NCBI GenBank assembly: GCA_031282235.1
Contig: JAITED010000130.1
Span: forward strand, 1 to 27,257
Length of the DNA: 27,257 nucleotides
Source: Propionibacteriaceae bacterium
GTDB taxonomy: Bacteria; Actinomycetota; Actinomycetes; Propionibacteriales; Propionibacteriaceae
Reading direction: 5' to 3'
Below the pieces are notes generated by a model. The model saw nothing but the letters and a program-made list of their open reading frames with translations, did no database searches and had not been told where the DNA came from. Below are positions 16,767-24,796 of the stretch, piece by piece (position 1 is the stretch's first letter; every line of letters begins with the position of its first letter). Made by a program: the position numbers and the translations under genes.

Positions 16767-19700
16767 GTGCTTGACACCAACGCATACGATGCGCTCCGCA
16801 TCGGTCTGGCCGTAGCTGAACAAATCCGTGAGTGGAGTCACGGTGAGGTCAAGAAACCGGAGACCATCAACTACCGCACCCTGAAGCCAGAGCGCGAAGG
16901 TCTTTTCTGCGAGAAGATTTTCGGTCCCACCCGGGACTGGGAGTGCGCCTGCGGCAAATACAAGCGGGTGCGTTTCAAAGGTATCGTCTGTGAACGCTGC
17001 GGCGTTGAGGTGACCCGGAGTGCGGTACGCCGGGAGCGGATGGGTCACATCGAACTGGCCGCCCCCGTCACCCACATCTGGTACTTCAAGGGGGTGCCGT
17101 CTCGGTTGGGCTACCTGCTGGACGTGGCTCCGAAAGACTTGGAGAAAGTGATTTACTTCGCCGCCTACATGGTGACGAAAGTTGATGAACAGCGCCGTCA
17201 CGATGATCTGCCCACCTTGGAAGCCAAAGTGGCTTTGGAGCGGGAACAGATTGCGAAGAAGTCCACTGATGACGCGGAGAAGCGCCTCCAAAAGCTGGAG
17301 GAAGATTTGGCCACGCTGGAGGCCGAGGGTGCTAAATCCGAACAGAAGAAGCGGCTGCGGGATACCGGCGAAAAAGAGGTCAAAGCGATACGCGACCAGG
17401 CCGCCAAGAAGCTGGATATGCTGAACGCCGTATGGGACCGGTTCAAGACCCTAAAGGTGCAGGATTTGGAGGGCGACGAGCGGCTCTATGACGAGATGAA
17501 GCAGCGTTTCGGGCGCTACTTTGAGGGTTTCATGGGTGCCGAAGCCATCAAACGGCGGCTGGCGGACTTCGATTTGGAGTCCGAGTCTGAGCGGCTGCGC
17601 GACGACGTGAAGAACGGCAAGGGGCAGAAGAAAACTCGAGCCTTGAAGCGGCTCAAGGTCATCAACGCTTTCCTCTCCACCGGCAACAAGCCGATAGGTA
17701 TGGTGTTGGATGCAGTGCCAGTGTTGCCGCCGGATCTGCGTCCGATGGTGCAGTTGGACGGTGGCCGTTTTGCCACGTCTGACCTCAACGACCTGTATCG
17801 CCGCGTCATTAACCGTAACAACCGCTTGAAGCGGCTGCTGGATCTCAACGCCCCTGACATCATCGTGAACAACGAAAAGCGCATGTTGCAGGAAGCCGTT
17901 GACGCGCTGTTCGATAATGGGCGGCGTGGGCGTGCAGTCACTGGGCCAGGCAACCGCCCGTTGAAGTCCATCTCCGACATGCTGAAAGGCAAGCAGGGGC
18001 GTTTCCGTCAGAACTTGCTCGGCAAGCGCGTGGATTACTCTGGCCGTTCCGTCATCGTGGTGGGCCCGCAGCTCAAGCTGCATCAGTGCGGTTTGCCGAA
18101 AAACATGGCGTTGGAGTTGTTTAAGCCGTTCGTGATGAAGCGGTTGGACGACCTGAAGATTGCGCAAAACATCAAGTCCGCGAAGCGGATGGTGGAACGC
18201 CAGCGCCCCCAAGTTTGGGAAGTGCTGGAGGAGGTCATCAAGGAGCATCCGGTGTTGTTGAACCGGGCACCAACGCTGCACCGCCTTGGCATTCAGGCTT
18301 TCGAGCCGCAACTCATCGAGGGCAAGGCCATTCAGCTGCACCCGTTGGTGTGCGCGGCTTTCAACGCTGACTTCGACGGTGACCAGATGGCAGTCCACCT
18401 GCCGCTGTCTGCGGAGACGCAAGCGGAAGCCCGCCTGTTGATGCTTTCGACGAACAACATCTTGAAGCCGGCTGACGGTCGCCCGGTGGCGCTGCCCAGC
18501 CACGAGATGATTATCGGCATGTATTACTTGACGATGGATTTGGACGGTCTGCTGGGCGAGGGGCGTATCTTCTCCGATGTGGCCGAGGCCATGATGGCGT
18601 TTGACCGCCGCGAGCTTGATGTACGCGCTAAGGTGCGTATTAAGTTCTCCGACATAACGCCGCCGAAGGACTCTGCAACTCCGGTGCGCGCCGACGGCTC
18701 CATCGTGTTGGAAACCACGCTCGGTAAGGCAATCTTCAACGAGGCGTTGCCGGACGATTATCCGTATGTGAATTATCACGTTGGCAAGAAGCAGATTTCG
18801 CAGATTGTCTACGATGTGGCCGATAACTATCCGCGCACGGTAATCACCGAAGTGCTTGATAAGTTGAAAGATTTAGGTTTCAAGTGGGGTACGCAGTCTG
18901 GCGTTACCGTGTCCATCGGGGACGTGCAGACCCCGCCGAACAAGCCGGAACTGCTGGCGGGCTACGAAAAGAAAGCCGCCAACATCAAAGCGCAGTTCGA
19001 TATGGGCGCGACCACCGAGGGGGAGCGTAAATCTGATTTGGTGAACCTGTGGACTAACGCCACCGAGGAACTCACCAAAGAGATGGAGAAAAACTTCACC
19101 AAAACCAACCCAATTTTTATGATGATTGACTCCGGGGCGCGCGGCAACCTCACCCAGATGCGGCAGATTGCCGCTATGCGTGGCTTGGTGGCGAACCCTA
19201 AGGGCGAGATTATCGAGCGGCCAATCAAGTCGAACTTCCGTGAGGGGTTGACGGTTTTGGAGTACTTCATCTCCACCCACGGTGGCCGTAAAGGGCAGGC
19301 CGACACCGCACTGCGCACCGCAGACTCCGGGTATCTGACTCGCCGTCTGGTTGACGTATCGCAGGATGTCATCATCCGGGAGGAGGATTGCGGCACTGAA
19401 CGCGGTCTGACTAAGGATTTGGTGACCACTGACCGCGAGGGCAACACCGTTCCGCTCAGCGCCGACCTGTTGGATTTGGGTATTCATGGGCGGTTGCTCG
19501 CGGAGGATTTGTTGGACGCTAAGGGCAAGGTCATACTCCCGGCGGGTACGGACATGACCGCTGCCGACACCAAAGCGGCTATCGCTGCGGGGGCTAAAGA
19601 GCTGAAAGTACGCTCCGTGCTCACCTGCGAGGCGGTCTCTGGTGCTTGCGCCAACTGCTATGGCCGCTCGCTGGCCTCCGGCAAGCTGGTAGACGTGGGC

Positions 19701-20669
19701 GAAGCCGTGGGTATTCAGGCGGCACAGTCCATCGGTGAACCGGGAACCCAGTTGACGATGCGTACGTTCCACACCGGTGGTGTGGCTGGCGAGGACATCA
19801 CCTCCGGTCTGCCGCGCGTGGTGGAACTGTTCGAGGCGCGCACCCCCAAGGGTAAAGCTCCCATCGCGGAAGCCTCCGGGCGGGTGCGGATTGAGGAAGC
19901 CGAGGGTGGCCGGGGCGCTAAGAAGCTGGTCATCGTACGTGACGACGGCGAACCGGACGTGGAGTATCTGCTGCCGCGCCGCGCCCGCTTAGAGTGGGAT
20001 TTGAGCAACGGCGGCAAGCGTCGTATCAACGACGGCGACCACATCGAGGTTGGCGACCAACTCACCGCTGGCACCATCGACCCGCAGGACGTGTTGCGGG
20101 TACGTGGGGTGCGCAAGGTGCAGGAGCATCTGGTGGAGGAAGTGCAGAAAGTGTACGCCACTCAGGGCGCGCCGATTCACGACAAGCACATCGAGATTAT
20201 CATTCGGCAGATGTTGCGCCGGGTCACCGTAATCGACTCGGGCGACACCGACATGATGCCCGGTGACTTGGTGGACAGGCAACTGTTCGAGGCGAAGAAC
20301 CGCGCCACGTTGGACGTCGGCGGACAGCCCGCCGAGGGTCGTCCGGTGCTCATGGGCATCACGAAAGCCTCGCTGGCTACTGATTCGTGGTTGTCCGCCG
20401 CGTCGTTCCAAGAAACCACTAAGGTGCTAACCGATGCCGCTATCAACGCGAAGTCCGACCACCTGTTGGGTCTGAAAGAAAACGTCATCCTAGGCAAGTT
20501 GATTCCAGCCGGTACTGGCTTGGAGCGTTACCGTTCCATTCGGGTACGCCCCACCGCCGACGCCCAACCGTTCGCGTTGGCCGACCTCTCCGGCAATCTG
20601 GATTACAACGTCCTAGACTACGAAGACCTCTACCCGAAAGACCTAGACTTCCGCGACGACTTCGAATAA
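16767..20669 (+). CDS. rpoC: RNA polymerase beta' subunit
   Basis: This 1300-residue catalytic subunit carries the active-site loop NADFDGDQMAVH, with Mg-binding D535, D537 and D539. The first zinc site has C60, C62, C75 and C78. The second zinc cluster uses the Cys in EEDCGTERG and LTCEAVSGACANCYG. A long charged coiled-coil insertion (about residues 145-230, rich in Lys and Glu) is typical of actinobacteria. GTG 16767 is preceded by GGAGGAGAA. The 116-nt gap from rpoB has only a short palindrome, GGCTTTTAAGCC at 16654-16665, and no terminator, so rpoBC is one operon. Confidence 0.97.
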   Translation: MLDTNAYDALRIGLAVAEQIREWSHGEVKKPETINYRTLKPEREGLFCEKIFGPTRDWECACGKYKRVRFKGIVCERCGVEVTRSAVRRERMGHIELAAPVTHIWYFKGVPSRLGYLLDVAPKDLEKVIYFAAYMVTKVDEQRRHDDLPTLEAKVALEREQIAKKSTDDAEKRLQKLEEDLATLEAEGAKSEQKKRLRDTGEKEVKAIRDQAAKKLDMLNAVWDRFKTLKVQDLEGDERLYDEMKQRFGRYFEGFMGAEAIKRRLADFDLESESERLRDDVKNGKGQKKTRALKRLKVINAFLSTGNKPIGMVLDAVPVLPPDLRPMVQLDGGRFATSDLNDLYRRVINRNNRLKRLLDLNAPDIIVNNEKRMLQEAVDALFDNGRRGRAVTGPGNRPLKSISDMLKGKQGRFRQNLLGKRVDYSGRSVIVVGPQLKLHQCGLPKNMALELFKPFVMKRLDDLKIAQNIKSAKRMVERQRPQVWEVLEEVIKEHPVLLNRAPTLHRLGIQAFEPQLIEGKAIQLHPLVCAAFNADFDGDQMAVHLPLSAETQAEARLLMLSTNNILKPADGRPVALPSHEMIIGMYYLTMDLDGLLGEGRIFSDVAEAMMAFDRRELDVRAKVRIKFSDITPPKDSATPVRADGSIVLETTLGKAIFNEALPDDYPYVNYHVGKKQISQIVYDVADNYPRTVITEVLDKLKDLGFKWGTQSGVTVSIGDVQTPPNKPELLAGYEKKAANIKAQFDMGATTEGERKSDLVNLWTNATEELTKEMEKNFTKTNPIFMMIDSGARGNLTQMRQIAAMRGLVANPKGEIIERPIKSNFREGLTVLEYFISTHGGRKGQADTALRTADSGYLTRRLVDVSQDVIIREEDCGTERGLTKDLVTTDREGNTVPLSADLLDLGIHGRLLAEDLLDAKGKVILPAGTDMTAADTKAAIAAGAKELKVRSVLTCEAVSGACANCYGRSLASGKLVDVGEAVGIQAAQSIGEPGTQLTMRTFHTGGVAGEDITSGLPRVVELFEARTPKGKAPIAEASGRVRIEEAEGGRGAKKLVIVRDDGEPDVEYLLPRRARLEWDLSNGGKRRINDGDHIEVGDQLTAGTIDPQDVLRVRGVRKVQEHLVEEVQKVYATQGAPIHDKHIEIIIRQMLRRVTVIDSGDTDMMPGDLVDRQLFEAKNRATLDVGGQPAEGRPVLMGITKASLATDSWLSAASFQETTKVLTDAAINAKSDHLLGLKENVILGKLIPAGTGLERYRSIRVRPTADAQPFALADLSGNLDYNVLDYEDLYPKDLDFRDDFE

Positions 20670-20693
20670 CCGTCCCCGGACGTAACCGGACAT

Positions 20694-20758
20694 AATACGC
20701 AGTGCCCCCGCTAAACAGCGTGGGGCACTGTGTGTTTTGTGGGGCACTGCGTATTTTT
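20694..20758 (+). terminator. rpoBC terminator with two alternative right arms
   Basis: The left arm AATACGCAGTGCCCC (20694-20708) can pair in two ways. With GGGGCACTG (20722-20730), and an inner CGCT/AGCG stem, it makes a hairpin followed by TGTGTTTTG. With GGGGCACTGCGTATT (20741-20755) it makes a perfect 15-bp stem followed by TTT. Either is a convincing intrinsic terminator. Confidence 0.85.
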
Positions 20759-20790
20759 GGCTGTGTGTTTCTGGGGGTGCTGCGTGGAGG

Positions 20791-21573
20791 TTAGCGGCCG
20801 TAGCGGCGTTTGCGCCCGGCGTAGGAGCGCAGCGCCCGTAGGAAGTCGATGTAGCGGAAGTCGGGCCAAAGGGCTTCGCAGAAGTAGAACTCGGAGTGGG
20901 CGCTTTGCCACATCAAGAAGCCGGAGAGGCGTTGTTCGCCGGAGGTGCGGATGATGAGGTCGGGGTCGGGTTGGCCTGCGGTGTAGAGGTGGGCGGCGAT
21001 TTGGTCAGCGTCGAGGGTTTCAGCCAGTTCGGCTAGGGTGGTGCCTTTGGCGGCTTCGGCGGCGAGCAGTTCGCGTACCGCATCGCGCAGTTCGTGGCGG
21101 CCACCGTAGGCTACGGCGACGTTCACCTGTGTGCCGCTAAGCTGCGGCGGGGTGGTGGGGATAGTGGCAGCGCGCAGCCCGGCGGCGGCTGCAGGGGGCA
21201 GCAGGTCTAGGTCGCCTACCACTTGCACGTTTAGGGTGGGGTCAGCAGCGAGGTTGCGTACCAGATTGGCGATAACCTCTAGCAGCGGATGGAGTTCATC
21301 GGCGGCAGAGCGTTGCAGATTATCGGTGGATAGCACCCAAAGGGTGAGCGTATTCAACCCCAGTTCTTGACACCACCCGACGAACTGCTTGAGTTTCGCA
21401 GCCCCAGCTTGATAGCCGACGACCAACGGGGACTCTGGGGCGTTTTGCCTAGCCCAACGCCTATTGCCATCCGCAAGCACCGCAATATGCTTCGGCAGCG
21501 TGGCAGGTGTCAAGCGACGGCGCAACCAGTTGGAGTACAACCGATAGACCGGGTTCAACAATGATTCAGCCAC
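20791..21573 (-). CDS. uppS: Z-isoprenyl diphosphate synthase, Rv1086-like
   Basis: This 260-residue cis-prenyltransferase extends allylic diphosphates with isopentenyl diphosphate to make precursors of the lipid carriers used in wall synthesis. HIAVLADGNRRWAR holds the catalytic D35, and STDNLQR and PDPDLIIRTSGEQRLSGFLMWQSAHSEFYF are the substrate and magnesium regions. Throughout, it reads closer to mycobacterial Rv1086, the short-chain (Z,E)-farnesyl diphosphate synthase, than to a classical undecaprenyl synthase; chain length is not decided by this. GTG at 21571-21573 is the apparent start with a poorly spaced AGGGG next to it; TTG codons a few residues on are alternatives. It diverges from the haemolysin-III gene. 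Confidence 0.88.
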   Translation of the reverse strand: MAESLLNPVYRLYSNWLRRRLTPATLPKHIAVLADGNRRWARQNAPESPLVVGYQAGAAKLKQFVGWCQELGLNTLTLWVLSTDNLQRSAADELHPLLEVIANLVRNLAADPTLNVQVVGDLDLLPPAAAAGLRAATIPTTPPQLSGTQVNVAVAYGGRHELRDAVRELLAAEAAKGTTLAELAETLDADQIAAHLYTAGQPDPDLIIRTSGEQRLSGFLMWQSAHSEFYFCEALWPDFRYIDFLRALRSYAGRKRRYGR

Positions 21574-21612
21574 CCCCTAAGCCTACTGGTTTGTGAGCGC
21601 CGCTCACCAATA

Positions 21613-21711
21613 ACCCCCGCCGACTTCGCCGGCACCCCCTTTGAAAAGGGGGCAACAAACGCACTAAAGCCCCCTTCTTGAAGGGGGTGGCAGGCGCAGC
21701 CTGACGGGGGT
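21613..21711. repeat. 99-bp palindromic element with four hairpins
   Basis: The element is bounded by ACCCCCG (21613-21619) and CGGGGGT (21705-21711). Inside are GCCG/CGGC (21619-21633), CCCCCTTT/AAAGGGGG (21635-21652), CCCCCTTC/GAAGGGGG (21670-21687) and CAGGC/GCCTG (21691-21703). The whole is roughly symmetrical, so it can fold as one long arm or as four stems. It looks like a MITE- or REP-type intergenic repeat, though only one copy is visible here. It fills the gap between two divergent genes. Confidence 0.6.
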
Positions 21712-21766
21712 ACGCTTCTCCGTCATGGCTAGCGCGGCGTGAACGCGGTGGGCGTGATTTGCGCGG

Positions 21767-22522
21767 GTGAACGAGGGGCAGAGTAACGTAAAGCCCGTGA
21801 GTGTAACTACGGAGGAGTATCTGGAGGAGTTGGCTGCGGCAGCAGCACCGCAGCAACCGCTGGCGTTGCCGTATCCGGATGAGGAGTGGATGGACACCGA
21901 TAAACCTCGGATGCGGGGCGTGCTGCACGCCGCCTGCACGTTGACGGCGCTGGCCGGGGGTTTGATGCTCATCTTTATGGCGCGCGGTGGGGCAGAGATT
22001 GCGGCGGCGGCGGTGTATATGGCATCCGCGCTGCTGCTCTTTGGGGTGAGCGCCGTTTACCACCTCGGCAACTGGAATAGGCGACAGGACAAGGTGCTGC
22101 AGCTGCTAGACCACTCCAACATCTTTGTGTTTATCGCTGGTACATACACCCCTATCGCCGTGGGCGTGTTGCACGGTGCCAGCATGATAGTGCTTATCAG
22201 CCTCATTTGGAGCATCGCTCTGCTGGGCGTGGGGTTGGGGATTTTCGCGTTGAAAACCCCGCGCTGGGTGCAGGCGGGTCTATACGTGGCGATGGGTTGG
22301 ATTGCTGTGGGTTGGCTTCCGGCGCTCTGGGTCGCTGCCGGGTTTGAGGTGCCGCTACTGCTGCTGCTGGGCGGTCTGGTCTATACGCTGGGAGCGGTGG
22401 TATACGCCAAGAAGCGCCCCGACCCGTCCCCGCGCTGGTTCGGCTACCACGAGGTGTTTCACGCCTGTACCGTGGTGGCCGCCGTGCTGCACTGGGTAGC
22501 TATCTATCTCTCCGTGCGTTAA
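21767..22522 (+). CDS. Haemolysin-III / PAQR-family membrane protein
   Basis: This 251-residue protein begins with about 48 polar residues, then a seven-helix membrane core. Family motifs are SAVYHLGNW after helix 2, LLDHSNIFVFIAGTYTPI after the next loop, and FGYHEVFHACTVVAAVLHWVAI at the end. The Ser/His residues in these motifs form the metal site of the PAQR fold. The name reflects early haemolysis assays; the cellular role is probably membrane or lipid homeostasis. A haemolysin-III gene beside a short-chain Z-prenyl synthase is also seen in mycobacteria (Rv1085c-Rv1086). GTG 21767 or GTG 21797 could be the start. Confidence 0.88.
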   Translation: MNEGQSNVKPVSVTTEEYLEELAAAAAPQQPLALPYPDEEWMDTDKPRMRGVLHAACTLTALAGGLMLIFMARGGAEIAAAAVYMASALLLFGVSAVYHLGNWNRRQDKVLQLLDHSNIFVFIAGTYTPIAVGVLHGASMIVLISLIWSIALLGVGLGIFALKTPRWVQAGLYVAMGWIAVGWLPALWVAAGFEVPLLLLLGGLVYTLGAVVYAKKRPDPSPRWFGYHEVFHACTVVAAVLHWVAIYLSVR

Positions 22523-22536
22523 GCAAGTTGAGCAGG

Positions 22537-23151
22537 TTAAGCAAACAACTCTGGCCAGGCTATGCCGAGTTCGGCCAGCAGTTGCCGCAACAGGGGTAGT
22601 GAGAGTCCGATTACGTTGTGCGGGTCGCCTGCGATGTGGGTGATGAATGGGCCGCCCAAACCGTCGATGGTGAACGAGCCCGCTACCTGCACCGGCTCGC
22701 CGGTGGCGGCGTACCAAGCTATCTCGGCATCGCTCATATCCGCGAAGTACACCGTTGTGGTAGCAGCCCGTATCCTCCGCGTCACCACTCCAGTAGCGTC
22801 TATCACCGCCACGAAATGCCCGGTGTAGAGGGTGCCGCTGCGCCCCCGCATCTCAGAGAGCCGCTCCAGCGCCGTAGCTTCGTCGCCCGGTTTGCCATAC
22901 GAACGCCCGTCCAACTCCAACATGGTATCGGCGGCCAACACTACCGTCGTATCGCCCGGTGCCTCAGCCAGCACTTTAGCCAGCGTCACTTCGCCTTTTA
23001 GCCGGGCGAGCTCGTTGACTAGGCTTTGGGTATCGGGGGCGGAAACCGTATCTTCATCCACTGCGGATATGACCACCTCCGGTGCGATGCCAGCGGAGCG
23101 CAAAACCGCAAGCCGAGCCGGTGAAGCCGACCCGAGTATTACTCGTATCAT
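22537..23151 (-). CDS. maf: Maf-family nucleotide pyrophosphatase
   Basis: This 204-residue protein starts with the Maf signature VILGSASPARLAVLRSAG and has AADTMLELDGRSYGKPGD, TLYTGHFVAVID and GSFTIDGLGGPFITHIAGDPHNVIGLSLP. Maf proteins hydrolyse dTTP, UTP or modified nucleotides to monophosphates, acting in nucleotide-pool cleaning and division control. It lies 4 nt after the DUF937 gene on the same strand, so the two are co-transcribed. It converges on the haemolysin-III gene with a 14-nt gap and no visible terminator. Confidence 0.92.
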   Translation of the reverse strand: MIRVILGSASPARLAVLRSAGIAPEVVISAVDEDTVSAPDTQSLVNELARLKGEVTLAKVLAEAPGDTTVVLAADTMLELDGRSYGKPGDEATALERLSEMRGRSGTLYTGHFVAVIDATGVVTRRIRAATTTVYFADMSDAEIAWYAATGEPVQVAGSFTIDGLGGPFITHIAGDPHNVIGLSLPLLRQLLAELGIAWPELFA

Positions 23152-23155
23152 AGGT

Positions 23156-23809
23156 TCAGAACAGATTTCCGAGGATGTCTCCCAGCACGTTGCCGCTGCT
23201 GGATTTCTTGGTGCTTTGGGTGCTGCCGCCCAGAATGCCGCCCAATATACTGCCCAACAGCCCGCCGCCGCTATCCGCTGACTCTGACTCGTCCGCGCCG
23301 CCGCCCAGCAGCCCGCCGAGGAGTCCCCCTAGGCCGGTGTCATCGGTTTGCGTTGTAGCTTTCTTCTTTTTGGTGCTGGTGCTGCTAGTGGACGAACCGT
23401 CGCCGAACACCTTACTGGCAAGGTACGCCATCACCACCGGAGCCAGCATCGGCAGCAGTTTGGACAACAGCGACTGCTCGGTGCCGGTGGCGCTGGAGAG
23501 CGCCGAAGCCGCCTCATCAACATCGGTGCCGAGGGCGTGAGTCACAATTTTCTTGCCGTCACCCACGTCGATGGAGTCGATACTGATTTTCTTACCGCTA
23601 GCCACCGCTTTACCGGTTTCAGTGTGCTGTTGCAACGCTTTGGCTAGGCTGGCTTCGCCATCCGAGGTTGACGCGTTGGACTGCAAACCACTGAGCAGCG
23701 TCTGGATGGCTTGGGTGGACGCGGACTTCGCCTGCGTCTGACTGATGCCCAACTGTTCAGCGATACTGCTTAGGGGGAGAGACGAGAGAATGTCGTTGAT
23801 TTCGCTCAT
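23156..23809 (-). CDS. DUF937 family protein
   Basis: This 217-residue protein has the DUF937 pattern. An N-terminal helical part (INDILSSLPLSSIAEQLGISQTQAKSASTQAIQTLLSGLQ) leads to a hydrophobic segment (LLSKLLPMLAPVVMAYLASKVFG) and then a low-complexity tail of Gly-Leu clusters (GLGGLLGGLLGGG, GGGLLGSILGGILGG) alternating with Ser/Lys/Thr runs. No biochemical function is established that I can name. It starts at ATG with TAGGAGCAACG in front and is followed 4 nt later by maf. Confidence 0.82.
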   Translation of the reverse strand: MSEINDILSSLPLSSIAEQLGISQTQAKSASTQAIQTLLSGLQSNASTSDGEASLAKALQQHTETGKAVASGKKISIDSIDVGDGKKIVTHALGTDVDEAASALSSATGTEQSLLSKLLPMLAPVVMAYLASKVFGDGSSTSSTSTKKKKATTQTDDTGLGGLLGGLLGGGADESESADSGGGLLGSILGGILGGSTQSTKKSSSGNVLGDILGNLF

Positions 23810-23963
23810 GCGTTGCTCCTAGGGAGATAAGATGCGGGCATTCCGTCGCGCGCATACGCGTACAGTTTAGATGATTAATCTCGCCGTTTGGGCAAGTTAT
23901 CCACGGTTCCGTAGCTGTTTGAGCCGGTAGTTATGTACGTCTAATTCGTGGGAGAATAGGGGG

Positions 23964-24794
23964 ATGCGCATTGAATACGCCAAAGGGCATGGGGCACACA
24001 ACGATTTCGTGATTGTACCGGCGCTGGACGGCACGCCCGACCTCGCGCCTGATGAGGTGCGGCTGCTCTGCGACCGGCGCGCGGGAGTGGGTGCGGACGG
24101 GGTGCTGCGGGTGACGTATGGTCGTCAAATTGCCGATTGGCAAGGGGATCCTGACCTGCTGTTTATGGATTACCGCAACGCTGACGGTTCTCCCGCCGCG
24201 ACCTGTGGCAACGGATTACGGGTGTTCGCGCATTACGTTTTGGAACATGGTCTTGCGGTTGGGCCTGAGGTCACTATCGGCACCCGTGCTGGGCTATACA
24301 CCGCATGGAAGCTCGCAGATGGTCGCTATAAGGTGAATATCGGCAAAATTACAGTGGCGAACAGTGACACTTGGACGGGGTTGGACGAACGTCGCTTCAA
24401 GGCGATTGCGGTGAACGTTGGCAACCCGCACGCCGTGGCGTTGTTGCGCCCCACTGATTCGGTGGCGGCGCTTGACCTCAGCGAGGAGCCGGATTACGAC
24501 CGTGCTGTGTTCCCGCAGGGGGTCAACTGCGAGTTTGCCCGCGCCTTAGCTCCGGGTCTATTCGAGATGCGGGTGTACGAGCGCGGTGTGGGCGAAACTT
24601 TGGCCTGCGGTACGGGAGCGGTGGCCACCGCAGTCGCGTACGCTCATAGTGCAGGGCTGATCGGACAAGAGTTGAAACTCGCTTTCAATATGCTCGGGGG
24701 AAGGCTGGATATAGAGCTGAACGCTGATTCGCAGGCGTATCTCATCGGCCCAGCGGTGATTAACGCGCATGGAGTGTTTGAGGGTACGGAGTGA
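23964..24794 (+). CDS. dapF: Diaminopimelate epimerase
   Basis: DapF interconverts LL- and meso-diaminopimelate, the last step before lysine and a direct precursor of peptidoglycan. This 276-residue protein has both catalytic Cys: C81 in ATCGNGLRVFA and C215 in ETLACGTGAVATA. The N-terminal KGHGAHNDFVIV and VNVGNPHAV motifs are also typical. ATG 23964 follows GGAG at 23951-23954 and a GGGGG run. The stop overlaps the hflX reading frame, so these form an operon. A near-perfect DnaA-box-like TTATCCACG lies upstream at 23898-23906. Confidence 0.95.
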   Translation: MRIEYAKGHGAHNDFVIVPALDGTPDLAPDEVRLLCDRRAGVGADGVLRVTYGRQIADWQGDPDLLFMDYRNADGSPAATCGNGLRVFAHYVLEHGLAVGPEVTIGTRAGLYTAWKLADGRYKVNIGKITVANSDTWTGLDERRFKAIAVNVGNPHAVALLRPTDSVAALDLSEEPDYDRAVFPQGVNCEFARALAPGLFEMRVYERGVGETLACGTGAVATAVAYAHSAGLIGQELKLAFNMLGGRLDIELNADSQAYLIGPAVINAHGVFEGTE

Positions 24795-24796
24795 GT

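Noticed and set aside
17451..18779. Long open frame (442 codons) on the minus strand within rpoC
   Set aside because: It is antisense to the conserved RpoC core; the His/Gln-rich product is a typical shadow translation.
18873..19772. 299-codon minus-strand frame within rpoC
   Set aside because: Same reason: a shadow frame of a conserved gene with no start site or domain of its own.
21613..21711. CRISPR array or ordinary bidirectional terminator
   Set aside because: There are no regularly spaced identical repeats with unique spacers, and the neighbouring genes diverge, so no transcript needs to end here.
22519..22544. 9-bp repeat GTTAAGCAA between the convergent haemolysin-III and maf genes
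   Set aside because: It is short and overlaps two stop codons; chance is sufficient and no terminator or element is evident.
23898..23906. DnaA-box-like TTATCCACG before dapF taken as part of an origin
   Set aside because: It is a single, imperfect box with no dnaA, dnaN, AT-rich unwinding region or further boxes around it.
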